Source: Prinia subflava
Taxonomy: Eukaryota > Chordata > Aves > Passeriformes > Cisticolidae
DNA: 64,000 nucleotides
Assembly (NCBI RefSeq): GCF_021018805.1
Contig: NC_086248.1
Span: 93,331,239 to 93,395,238, forward strand
Direction: 5' to 3'
Shown here: positions 15,001 to 24,000 of the stretch, piece after piece
Layout of the letters: every line of letters begins with the position of its first letter
Position numbering within the stretch: the stretch's first letter is position 1
The notes under the pieces: generated by a model
The model's database searches: none
The model's input: the letters and a program-made list of their open reading frames with translations, nothing else
What the model was told of the DNA's origin: nothing
Position numbers and translations under genes: made by a program

Positions 15001-18000
15001 GAATCCAGCAGCCAGGGCATGGCAGAGAACTAGTTTACATCTTGCAGTTAACCTGTTATTTTTAAAAAAAGGAACAGGAAGATGCTATCCAATTGTACTG
15101 CAAATTAACAGTCCAGAGGTCATCTGTTCCCCTGCAAGTTGCTGGTAAACCCTCAGTACCAGGAGAGGGCACATCTGTCTGTACAAAATGGAGTTAATTG
15201 ATTAAATGGAATTAAATGGAATAGGGCTTTTGTGTGAGGAGAGTTCTGCTGCCAGGCTGCTCTCATGACATCTTGTCCTAGCATCTGCACAAAGGGGATT
15301 GAAAGGGCCTGTAGGCTATTGATGCTAGACCAGACCTTAGTTTGGTGTTGCACCTGTCTCAGTTTCTTGAATTTCTGAGCGAAGAAACAAAACTAATAGA
15401 AAATACAACATCAGCAAAAATTTATAGACTGTTAGAAAATTGTCTGGAGATGCTGTCTGACCTCACATTGGCAAAATTCTTGAGTGCTCAGTCTTGAAAT
15501 AGTATCATATAGCTGATCATTGGAGAAGTTTATCTAAATATTTTTCATCCCTTGTAAATGCACATCTTTTCCTTTCTAGTTTGTGCTGATAACAACCACG
15601 TCCGGACGTGGACTGTGACTCGGTTCCGGGGCATGATTTCGACTCAGCCAGGCTCAACACCTCTTGCATCATTCAAAATCTTATCCCTGGAGGAAGCAGA
15701 GAGTCATGGCAGTTACTGTTCTGGAAATGACATTGGTAGGATGTCTCTGGGTTGTCCTGTGCCTGTACCTTCACTAGTCTTATAATGGTTTAACAGACCT
15801 TCAGCCCTGTAACATGCATGTCCATGAATGTAAGCTCTTATACACTGCTCTCCCCTTGAAACGATGGCAAGGATCTGTAAGATTCACTTGGAATTATTAT
15901 TTAGGCTGTAGAGAGTGAGTATACCTAAAGGACTTACTCTGAATGACAGAAAAAGGGACAAAAAGTCTTTGGAACACAGATACTATACCTCTTCCTTCAG
16001 CAAACTGATGGAGCATTTCAATTCTGATTTAAGAAGAGAATGAGAGAAAGCACAGGAGACTGTATTAAGCAGATGAGCATAGCAAACATTTGGTCTACTG
16101 CAAAGTGCAGTTCACTGTTCATCTGGGGTTGAACAAAGCATGGAAAAAAATCTTAAATGACTTTGAAGTTGTGACAAAGTTCACTGAAGCCTTGTAACTG
16201 CAGAGGCAAAGGGTGCTAGCACATTGCTGAAGCAAAGTCCTGAAGGAGTGTGTGTTGGTAAATATGGGTAGACAGGTAATTTAGAGTCCTTGGTGGTCTG
16301 AGCCCTGCAAATGAACCTTTGATGAATAGGATGTCCTATGAACACTAGTTGGGGTCAGTACTATTGCAAGAAATCTGATTAAACCTTTAGACATCTAAGA
16401 GCTGCAAAATAACAAAGTACTTACTGTTATTATAGAGGCCTAATGTAGGGTTTGTGCTGATGTAGTAATTCCTCCAGGAACACACAGTAAACTTAAGAAT
16501 GTGTGTCCCTCGGAACAACAGAACTTGATTTGAATCTGTAAAGACTGCTAACCATTGGATGGCTTTTGCCAGCTACTGGTCATCTTTTGCTCCCTGCTCC
16601 TGATACTTTAAAATTGCAGTGGTCAATTATACTCATATAAGTCGGGGTCTTCAGAACTGTTTGAGGAAAAAGGTGACGGAATTGAAACAAACAAACAAGT
16701 GATCTTTCCCTTTTTTTCTTTAGGACCCTTTGGTGAACGTGATGATCAACAGGTGTTTATCCAAAAAGTTGTTCCCATTACAAATAAGCTGTTTGTAAGG
16801 CTGTCTTCAACTGGGAAAAGGTACATCCATGTTTTAAGTGGGAAAGAGGCAGGACTAGGCCTGTTCAGGTGGTGATGTCTCTCTCTTCCATGCTGAGTGT
16901 GTGCAGTTGCACATAACAGTCTTGGCAGCTCTGGCTGAACTCTTGTTTGTGTGCCAGTAACAGAACTGTTACTTAACAATTATTATAACCTCAAAGCCAA
17001 AAGGCTTTTTGAGAAGTGTGGTATCACAGAGTCACTTCATGATGGAGCTCACAAAATAAACATTTCTGTGCCTCTGCAGAATATGTGACTCTCAACCATG
17101 GCACCATGCTAGCATTTAATTTCAAAACTAATGCTGAAGTTGCAGGTGGCAGGGATTATGCTGCTCACAAAAGGCTTTCTCTCTTTACACTTGGCTTTGA
17201 AGATACTAGAACCTTTAAAATGGATGTACTGTTTTCTAGGTCATCTATTCAATTATTTTCTTAGGCTTGCTTTCAGAATATTCTACTAACATTGCTGCCA
17301 ACATAGTAAAAAATGTTGTCACATCCACAGCTGCTTTTCTTCCTGTTAGGCTAGGAAGATGACAAGAGATCAGAAAAGATTGTGCATCTCAGTTCTATGC
17401 TTCAGTTTTGCATCTCTTGCCTAATAACTTTGAATCTGGATGAAAACGTTAATGCCTCAACACTATGACTTACTTTGGCACTGCTTGGATGAAAAGTTCA
17501 CTACAAAGGGCCAGTAAAACAAACTACTCAGAGCATGAGCAGCTTAGTTTAGGGAGTCCTTTTCTTCTCATCATTCCTCATAAACTTCTAAAAGAGGGGG
17601 AAAAAGCAATGGAAATCTGCCATGAAAGTGAAATAGCGGTTGTGATATGACAAAAGTTATCTTTATAGATAACATCCAGATTATAGGTGTATCAACTTTG
17701 GATTTTTTTGCATATCTTTTATGTGGTAAATTTGCTGTTTCTGCTGGTTAGTTTCCTGGAGTGTCTAGCATATGAAGGAGCTGGTTTCTGTCATTGTGAC
17801 AGCCTTAGCTTTCTAATCATTGCAAACAGCAAATGGACATAGAACATGTGGGGCTACCTAATAAACAAGCAGTAAGGGTGCAGGTGGACTGGGGGTGGGA
17901 AGAGATTGGCTGCAGCTGAGCAGTGTGCCAGTTGTGCAGGGGAAGGAATTTCCTCTGGAGATAAGGTGTTCTTCTGATGGCAAATTTGGTACTTTCTCAG

Positions 18001-19406
18001 AAAATGAGACCAGTACTGAGTTCAGTGGCCAAACTGTGCCAGGTGCAATTGTTCAGGTATTTTGGGATTTCTCTTGCTGTAGGATCTGTGAGATCCAGGC
18101 CGTTGACTGCACTACCATCTCGTCATTTACCGTGCGGGAATGCGAAGGATCCAGCAGGATGGGCTCCCGGCCACGCCGCTACCTCTTCACTGGACATTCC
18201 AATGGCAGCATCCAGATGTGGGACCTGACCACAGCCATGGACATGGTTAATAAGAGCGAAGACAAAGGTAAGTGGTGTTAGGACTGTTTTTTGTGTCCTC
18301 GGATGTGCGTGGCTGCAATAAATGGACTTGGCCACTAAGAGCTCTCTCTTGCAGATATTGGTGGCCCCACAGAAGAAGAGCTGCTCAAGCTGCTTGACCA
18401 GTGTGACTTGAGTACATCTCGCTGTGCCACACCCAACATCAGCCCAGCCACCTCAGTTGTTCAGCCAAACCGGCTTCGGGAATCTAATTCCAGGTAAGCC
18501 ACCAAGGGTGACACTGGCTGCAGGTTTTACTTTTCAGGTAGGCAAATGGGTTTGGTGAATTTAAGGCTCTAGCTGAGCCCCTGAATTCATGCCCTAAGCG
18601 GCTTGAACTACACACACATATTTCTTGATTTCTGCTTCTTTGTATGTGTGCAGACCAAAGTGTCCTCTGAGAATCTGAAGTGATCTGGAAGCCCTTGTGT
18701 GGTGGCTGTGATGAGTGCATTGCTATTGCAGTGGGAATTGCAGTGGTAGGTGGGAGCAATGGTGTGCAGAAGAACTGGCTGCTGTTCTCAGGCTAACATC
18801 TGCTCTTCTTGTATTTTCTGAAGCCTCCAGTTGCAGCACCATGAAACAATCCACGAAACTGCCACGTACGGCTCCGTGCGGCCATACAGAGAAAGCCCCC
18901 TCCTGGCAAGAGCAAGGCGGACAGAAAGCTTTCACAGTTACCGGGACTTCCAGGCTTTTAACTTATCCAGCAAAAGCCCAACAGAAAAGGCAGCTGCTGC
19001 AAATGGGAATCCAAGCCAGACAGAGGCCAGGAAGGCAACAGCTGAGGGCAGTGCAGCTGAGAGGAAGGCAGTCCAGTCAACAGCACTTGAGGTGAGAGGC
19101 ACAGGTGTGACAGAGGCAGGTGGGTGTTGCAGTACAGAGGTTCACCGCCTGCCAGAGAATTCTCTGGATCTCAAAAGAAGAGGACCAGAAGAAGAGAATG
19201 AAACCAAAGCAGAAAGCAAAAAGAAAATGGGATTTGAAGGAGCTGGTTTCCTGGGAAGAAAGAAAGTGCCTCTCCTGGCCTCGGCACCAGTCCTTGCTGA
19301 AGGTGGGCCTGAATTACCTGGTGCAGCTTCTCCATCACCCACAAAGACAGCTGCTTCACCACGACACCGCAAGAACGACTCATCCTGCCAAGACTATGGC
19401 TTGTGA
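53..19406 (+). CDS. KCTD3: KCTD3, 3' part of the gene (16 exons, joined CDS)
   Basis: Coding exons: 53-98, 961-1034, 1475-1533, 1720-1800, 2494-2628, 3454-3544, 5669-5859, 9685-9800, 12923-13010, 13135-13251, 14244-14414, 15580-15735, 16724-16820, 18083-18267, 18355-18493 and 18824-19406. Splicing them gives one open frame of 775 codons plus TGA, with AG before and GT after every internal exon. The protein reads as vertebrate KCTD3: the end of a BTB/POZ domain ([20 protein letters not shown]), a WD-like propeller (motifs such as [12 protein letters not shown] and [11 protein letters not shown]) and a Ser/Lys-rich tail. The family protein is about 815 residues, so some 46 N-terminal residues and the start codon lie left of the window. 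Known role: a KCTD-family protein reported to bind the pacemaker channel HCN3 and raise its surface expression. It lies tail to tail with USH2A, as in mammals. The identification is very secure. Exon edges come from splice consensus and phase. Confidence 0.97.
99..960. other. KCTD3 intron, with poly(T) tract
   Basis: Intron between the first two exons in the window. It holds a T run at about 831-851. No other recognisable feature was seen. The intron at 1035-1474 (440 bp) holds nothing I can name. Confidence 0.6.
961..1034 (+). CDS. KCTD3: KCTD3 exon: BTB domain segment
   Basis: 74 bp, acceptor TTTGCAG and donor GTAAGA. It encodes the BTB signature [20 protein letters not shown] and the start of ELDLR, the most conserved part of the T1-like BTB domain in KCTD proteins. 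It ends in a split Arg codon. Confidence 0.96.
1475..1533 (+). CDS. KCTD3: KCTD3 exon: end of BTB domain
   Basis: 59 bp, acceptor TTTAG and donor GTAAGG. It encodes [19 protein letters not shown], the C-terminal helix region of the BTB domain. It ends with the first base of a Val codon, completed by the next exon. Confidence 0.95.
1720..1800 (+). CDS. KCTD3: KCTD3 exon: post-BTB linker
   Basis: 81 bp, acceptor CCTTAG and donor GTATTC. It encodes [20 protein letters not shown] and then HGYLPPP, a linker that is nearly identical among vertebrate KCTD3 proteins. The intron before it is short (186 bp). Confidence 0.95.
2494..2628 (+). CDS. KCTD3: KCTD3 exon: variable linker
   Basis: 135 bp, acceptor AATAG and donor GTGAGG. 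It encodes GIPSRKINN, then a Gly/Asn-rich stretch ([20 protein letters not shown]), then GTVRL. The flanks match mammalian KCTD3, while the middle differs from it more than neighbouring exons do, which suggests a weakly constrained linker between the BTB domain and the propeller. Confidence 0.92.
3454..3544 (+). CDS. KCTD3: KCTD3 exon: start of propeller
   Basis: 91 bp, acceptor TTTTTAG and donor GTAGGA. It encodes [20 protein letters not shown] and then [11 protein letters not shown], the first blade of the WD-like propeller. It ends in a split Arg codon (AG|G). Confidence 0.95.
3545..5668. other. KCTD3 intron, nothing recognised
   Basis: AT-rich unique-looking sequence with only short chance ORFs. 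No repeat family, RNA gene or conserved-looking ORF was recognised. The intron at 1801-2493 and the one at 2629-3453 are equally plain. Confidence 0.55.
5669..5859 (+). CDS. KCTD3: KCTD3 exon: propeller blades
   Basis: 191 bp, acceptor CTTCCAG and donor GTAACT. It encodes [18 protein letters not shown], then [20 protein letters not shown], then a strand ending [15 protein letters not shown]. The sequence is near identical to mammalian KCTD3, apart from Ile for Val in LWSIQDG. Confidence 0.96.
5860..9684. other. KCTD3 largest intron in window, nothing recognised
   Basis: 3.8 kb of AT-rich intron. There is a short GT run near 5896-5907 and poly(T) and poly(A) stretches (for example 9330-9360). 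No repeat family or gene was recognised. Confidence 0.55.
9685..9800 (+). CDS. KCTD3: KCTD3 exon: propeller blade
   Basis: 116 bp, acceptor TTGCAG and donor GTCTGT (weak at +3 and +4). It encodes [20 protein letters not shown] and then [19 protein letters not shown], with a WD-like VWNAV strand. It ends in phase 0. Confidence 0.95.
9801..12922. other. KCTD3 intron with A/C-rich low-complexity tract
   Basis: 3.1 kb intron. It carries an A-rich AAAC-type low-complexity tract at about 10938-11090 and a small imperfect duplication (CTGGATGTA followed by CACCTTTA or TACCTTTA) with 27-bp spacing at 10359-10410. Nothing else was recognised. Confidence 0.55.
12923..13010 (+). CDS. KCTD3: KCTD3 exon: propeller blade
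   Basis: 88 bp, acceptor CACTAG and donor GTAAGA. It encodes [20 protein letters not shown] and then CNNGSIYYI. The next intron is only 124 bp. Confidence 0.95.
13135..13251 (+). CDS. KCTD3: KCTD3 exon: propeller blade
   Basis: 117 bp, acceptor CCACAG and donor GTCAGT. It encodes [20 protein letters not shown], then [19 protein letters not shown]. It ends with the first base of a Ser codon. Confidence 0.95.
13252..14243. other. KCTD3 intron, nothing recognised
   Basis: Short AT-rich intron with an ATATA-rich patch near 13465-13500 and an A-rich patch near 13718-13770. The three other mid-size introns (14415-15579, 15736-16723 and 16821-18082) also show nothing I can name. Confidence 0.55.
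14244..14414 (+). CDS. KCTD3: KCTD3 exon: propeller blades
   Basis: 171 bp, acceptor TTTCAG and donor GTAATG. It encodes [20 protein letters not shown], then [18 protein letters not shown], then [18 protein letters not shown], essentially the mammalian sequence. Confidence 0.96.
15580..15735 (+). CDS. KCTD3: KCTD3 exon: propeller blade
   Basis: 156 bp, acceptor TTTCTAG and donor GTAGGA. It encodes [20 protein letters not shown], then [20 protein letters not shown], then [19 protein letters not shown] is a WD-type strand. Confidence 0.95.
16724..16820 (+). CDS. KCTD3: KCTD3 exon: propeller segment
   Basis: 97 bp, acceptor TTTAG and donor GTACAT. It encodes [20 protein letters not shown] and then [13 protein letters not shown]. 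It ends in a split Arg codon. Confidence 0.95.
18083..18267 (+). CDS. KCTD3: KCTD3 exon: last propeller blade
   Basis: 185 bp, acceptor GCTGTAG and donor GTAAGT. It encodes [20 protein letters not shown], then [20 protein letters not shown], then [20 protein letters not shown]. This is the clearest WD repeat, with GH and WD dipeptides. Confidence 0.96.
18355..18493 (+). CDS. KCTD3: KCTD3 exon: start of C-terminal tail
   Basis: 139 bp, acceptor TTGCAG and donor GTAAGC, after an 87-bp intron. It encodes [20 protein letters not shown], then [17 protein letters not shown], leaving the propeller and entering the tail. Confidence 0.95.
18824..19406 (+). CDS. KCTD3: KCTD3 terminal coding exon
   Basis: 583 bp from acceptor TGAAG to TGA at 19404-19406. 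It encodes [12 protein letters not shown], then [20 protein letters not shown] (conserved), then a poorly conserved Glu/Lys/Ser-rich stretch, then [17 protein letters not shown] and [13 protein letters not shown], ending CQDYGL. Mammals end with a very similar EYSL-type terminus. The tail is low in predicted structure, rich in possible phosphorylation sites, and is the region linked to channel binding in this family. Confidence 0.95.
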
Positions 19407-19513
19407 AATGTGTCTGGTGGCAAAACCAAGGTGCAGGTGCCCTCTGGCTGGTAGCAGGCATGACATTACTTGTTGTGGGTTGTTTCTTGAGTGGGATTTT
19501 GTTCTGAGACCAG

Positions 19514-19519
19514 AATAAA
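19514..19519 (+). terminator. KCTD3: Candidate KCTD3 proximal poly(A) signal
   Basis: A canonical AATAAA lies 108 bp after the stop codon. A T/G-containing stretch follows, but no strong GU-rich element is obvious. Confidence 0.45.
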
Positions 19520-19938
19520 ACTTGTAAGGTTATGAGAAAGTACCTAGCTGCTGCCAAAGCTTTGAAGGGTTGTCCACATCAATGTGTGGCTTTATGTAAT
19601 GCTCCAAAATGTAGTACGGTACTTGGTGCAAAATATTGTTGTGCATTCTTGCGTAAATGTGGTCAGGCATGTGATATGTTGTGATTATTTTTGTTTTGGG
19701 GAAAGGGACGGTGCTAAAGGAAAACTTGGTTGCTGAGCAGAGGATGCCCTTTAGATGCAGCCGCACATTGCTCTACAGCGCTGCTGTCTGGGGTGGATTT
19801 TGGCTAATTTACAGAGCTGCCTCTGTAGTCTTGTTTTGTGAATGGGATCCTTGCTCTGCTGTCTGATATCCGAAATGTTTTGTGCAGGTTAAGGAGGAAG
19901 CTATCCAAAATAGCACATGATTTTTGCCTCTTAGTCCA

Positions 19939-19944
19939 AATAAA
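19939..19944 (+). terminator. KCTD3: Candidate KCTD3 distal poly(A) signal
   Basis: A canonical AATAAA followed within about 30 bp by a GTGTTGCTTGT-type GU-rich stretch. This makes it a better cleavage context than the proximal signal. Confidence 0.45.
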
Positions 19945-20430
19945 TTGCCAGAGGAGTGTTGCTTGTACTTTCTGAAAATGTGTAGTATCAGATGATGGAT
20001 TTTGCTGATTGTGACTGAGAGAACGCATAAAAATATGCTTGGCAGAATACACAGAACTGGCAGTCTCTTGAGGGCTTCCTTGTCACTTTCTCTGGAAAAA
20101 GGACAGAGATGAATATGGGAATAGGTTTACTGTCATGGTGTAATAATTCTCAATTACAAGTGCCTTGACATGGTATTTCATACCTGTGTCACACTGGCTG
20201 CTTGCTGTTTGCACCTAGTTTACTGTGGATGGTGAACAAATTTTATTGCCTGTGGATTAGTAATACATAAGCAGAAAGGAAGGATGTGACAGCAAGTGAA
20301 AAAGTATGCGTGGAGTTCAGCATTTAATTATGACCTGTTTGGTTGGGTTTTTTAACTTGAACCAAGAGGGTGGGGAAGAGGGAGAGAACACAAAGGCTAC
20401 AACAACTTTGTAAGAATTCCTTCAGTGCTG

Positions 20431-20436
20431 TTTATT
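20431..20436 (-). terminator. USH2A: Candidate USH2A poly(A) signal
   Basis: TTTATT on the plus strand reads AATAAA on the minus strand, 497 bp after the USH2A stop. A second minus-strand AATAAA lies at 20242-20247. Using either leaves 300 to 490 bp to the distal KCTD3 signal, so the two transcripts end close together. Confidence 0.45.
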
Positions 20437-20932
20437 CACCTATGCATGAACACAATTTTGTGGTGGAGCTTTGTCAGGCCAGGAGAAAACACCCTGCCAT
20501 GCAGGCCCCTTTTAGCCACATGCTGGTTTTTTTGGACATGTAAAAGACTTTTCCTTACCAAACATGTTGCCCCCCTCCCTCCCTCACCCCTACAACCCTC
20601 CTCAGCTGGGAAAGCTGGATGAGAGACAAAGATGAGAGCCTCTACCTTCACAGTCTTTTACTACTGTATGACTGAGAGATTTTCAAACTATTCTCTTACC
20701 TTTCTGAGGTGTCAGTGCTAGCACACAGTTTTTACTGTACAGTGAAAGGGATGTTGAAAAAAAGGCCAACTTACCCCGCCTACACCACATCCTCTCCCAA
20801 AAACCAGCTTTATCTATTAACTCCAGGGCATGGGGTGGGGAAACAGCAGCCCTATCCCTGCCTGCAAAGGCCGTGCAGGCTGCTTTTGGCAAGTAACCCA
20901 CTTCCATTTTCTAGACAAGCTGATTTTGTTCT
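20437..20932 (-). other. USH2A: USH2A 3' untranslated region (extent inferred)
   Basis: Minus-strand sequence after the TGA at 20933-20935, reaching the candidate signal at 20431-20436. It shows no coding potential that resembles usherin. The extent rests only on the signal. Confidence 0.45.
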
Positions 20933-21022
20933 TCAGAGGTGGGTGTCAGTGAATGTGGTGTGCTCTTTGGTGACAGTGCTGAAGCCTTTGATGACATTAA
21001 CAAGATCTTCTTCATCTACATA
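20933..21022 (-). CDS. USH2A: USH2A terminal coding exon with PDZ-binding C-terminus
   Basis: 90 bp including TGA (20933-20935), acceptor CTTACAG, phase 0. It encodes YVDEEDLVNVIKGFSTVTKE and then HTTFTDTHL. It closely matches the mammalian C-terminus, with the same last four residues, DTHL, which bind PDZ domains of whirlin, harmonin and PDZD7. No long ORF advertises this exon. I found it by looking for the missing DTHL end downstream of the previous exon. Confidence 0.96.
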   Translation of the reverse strand, partial: YVDEEDLVNVIKGFSTVTKEHTTFTDTHL

Positions 21023-24000
21023 CTGTAAGAAAGGGAAAAAAGAAACATGTCAGCCAAAGCTGTACCAGATAAAAGGTGATTCCTTCATTTCTCTTTCCTC
21101 CTACCCACTAAAAATGGTTCTTAAATAGATAAATAAATGCATTTCTAATGTATTCCCTTTCCTTCCATGATGAGATAACCCAGATCATTCAAGCACCTAA
21201 ATCCAAGACAATTAGATTTTCACAAGCAGTAAATTTTTAAAAATACAGTCAATTCCTTTAATTACTCTAATACTGACCATCTGACAAATGATCAATAATA
21301 GAGTGTTTGTTACAGTGTACTGGGGAACCTGGAGCCATGAAAAGAAAAATATACATGTTTACTTTTTTGTTTTGTGTAACCACATCACATGATTTAGGTA
21401 AAATTTTGTTCTTCAGGCTTCCGAGGGAGAGTCAGAGCTTCCACTTCCACTCATGCAATTAGACTGGAGAAAGTTGAAAGCAGGAAAGAAATAAACCATT
21501 TCCATAGCATAAAGAGGACACTGGCAGTGTTACTGCAGATTTGTGTCCTGGGCCACTACAGCCATTCACTATATTGGTTTGCAAGCTGGGCAAAGGGGTG
21601 AACTGAACTTTGAAACCACCGTTCCTGAGCTACTGTGTAATAAAGAACTGACTCAAAAGCATTGCAGGAGATTTGTTTGCAAAAGAATAGCTGAGCAACA
21701 CAGGAGCAGAGACTTGGGTTCAGGACAATGTAAAACAATGTACAGAGGATGGACAGAAGAGCTGCTGATTTGATAGAGTAGTTGATCTCATGCTGTCAGG
21801 ATTGCCACCAAAAGGAAATGAGAATTTTTGTTTTCCGGCTCCTGACTTCTGAAACTCATTGGAGTATTTTTAAACTCATTCTAACATGCATATGGGGGGT
21901 TTGCAACCTAAACTAAGTCATGGTGTCAGCCTGAGATAAGTGGCTAGAGCAAGAGCTTCCTCTGCAGCAGGAAGCTGTTCTCTTGGCAAATGAGATCACA
22001 AAAAGGTGCACCCTGGGTGAGGTGTTAGTCCCCAAGGAATTAAATCACAAGGATAGCTCTGAGAAAATGGCAATGCTGACTCATGATACCACTGAACTGG
22101 GAAGTCCATGAATTGCAGAGTGCAGGCTGAAGGTTAACACTTGTACCTAGGGGGGTTTGCTAGAGTTATCATGACCTCCTTGCTTGAGCCTTGTTGGCTT
22201 CCCTGGTCCTGCTCTGGGCGGTCTAAGTGGGTTTGACGGTGATGGAACCAACACCCCTATACTGTGGTAAGCCTGTATGTTCCAGCCCTTCCAGCTGTGT
22301 GCTGTACTGAAGGTGAAAGTCTAAGGAAGCTACTTGGATTTATGTGCCAGACTATCCTACAGTTCACTTGCATTTTGGATGAGATCCATTCACTCATTTG
22401 CACTGGCTAACTATCTAATTTTGTTACTACATCACAGGCCCATCACCCCCATTCTGGGTCCTTTTTAGGAGCCTTATTTTTTTTTTTTTTCAGGAAAAAA
22501 CTTGTGTCTCACTGACCCTTGAAGTGCTTCTCATGCATTTGGTCAGGGAAGGTTGGAATTTAAAAAACCTGTTTCCTGGTGACAAGGAGGAAGGGAGGTC
22601 ATCACTGTCCTTGGCTTGAAAATCATGTCTTGTATCTGTGTGTTCAGATCCCTGTTGATGACACTGTCTAGTCCTGTCTTTTAATAAAGAGAAATACTTT
22701 GCCTGCTCCCCAACCTTATTCTAGTCCCATGTGGGCACAGTTTGAATTCATTTGTCACACATGCCAGGAAATCTGAGCATTCACATAATCTCTGCATTGC
22801 AGCTGAGCAGAGGACAGAGAGCAGCTCTCATCAGCAACTGAGTCCTAGTTAACCATCCCAGAACAGGAATCACTAAAACACACGCTCCTGCCTCTGGCCC
22901 TAAATGTGTGAAGGGTGCCAAGACATCCTACCTCATGCATGTACATTTGCTGAATTGCATGGAAAGAAAAACCCACCAAATAGTTCTTCAAGGTGTATTT
23001 CATGGGTAAACCATGGAGCTAATAGTTCAATGGAAACCATAAAGAGATGCACATATACTTATTTGTGTACATAACCTTAAAACTAATGCAGAGCTAGGGA
23101 ACACAATGGTGAAAAAGCAACTTGCAGTGTCTTGGAACTCAGGATAGTATATGGATGATATCTTAGTTGCTGTGCCAACTGTAGAACAGCTCACTGTGGC
23201 AATGCCTGTAATGCAAGAGGCTTTAACAAGTTATATATAGTTTGTGTGTTATTCCTGGGAAAGGACAACAACAAGCTCCCTGGAAGTATTTAGGGATGAA
23301 AATCTTGGACCAAATTGTTAAACCAAATTGTTAAACAGTGACTATTCAGCACTCTATACAAACATTGAATGACTTGCAAAAATTATTATGTACAAATAAT
23401 TAGATCAAACCATTGTTTGGATTGTCGAATGTGCTGTTGGCACCACTTTATGATTAATTAAAAGGTAGTCCTTCCTTCTTTTCTTCTGGGAGCGTGTCAC
23501 CAGAAGCACTTGCTAGTTTGAGGCAAGTAGAATTAAGAGTACAAAAGGGAAAAGCTTGGAGGGTGATTACCACCATACCTCTCAGTGTATATATTTTGCT
23601 ATCTCTGGACCATCCTGTGGGCATCAGCCCAATGGCATGACAGTTAGCACGATCCTTTGCATTTCTTACAGTGGGTATTAGCACAGAAAAACTGTTCCCA
23701 CTCACTCATGTTTCTGTGGACATTTATTCTAAGGCCTGTTGAGCTTCTGTACATACAGGAGAGAAGGCAAAAAAAAAGTGATCTTGCATTGATGTGCTTT
23801 TGCACATATTGTTAAGGCTAATAACAGACCTAGTTATGCAGCTCAGTGTACCAAACAATCCTTACAATCTTAGGGTGTTCAACATGCCACTAGTATTTTG
23901 CATTCTTCAACTGGTCCAGCTATTATAAGACATTGTCATTCTACACTTAAAACCTTTCCTCAAGAACAAAACAGGGGGAATGGTAAGTGAAACCCCACAG

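Larger units (their letters stand above)
19407..19960 (+). other. KCTD3: KCTD3 3' untranslated region (extent inferred)
   Basis: Sequence after the stop codon that should form the KCTD3 3' UTR. Two AATAAA hexamers are present, at 19514-19519 and 19939-19944. Use of the first gives a 3' UTR of about 130 nt, and use of the second one of about 550 nt. The end is inferred from the signals only. Confidence 0.5.
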
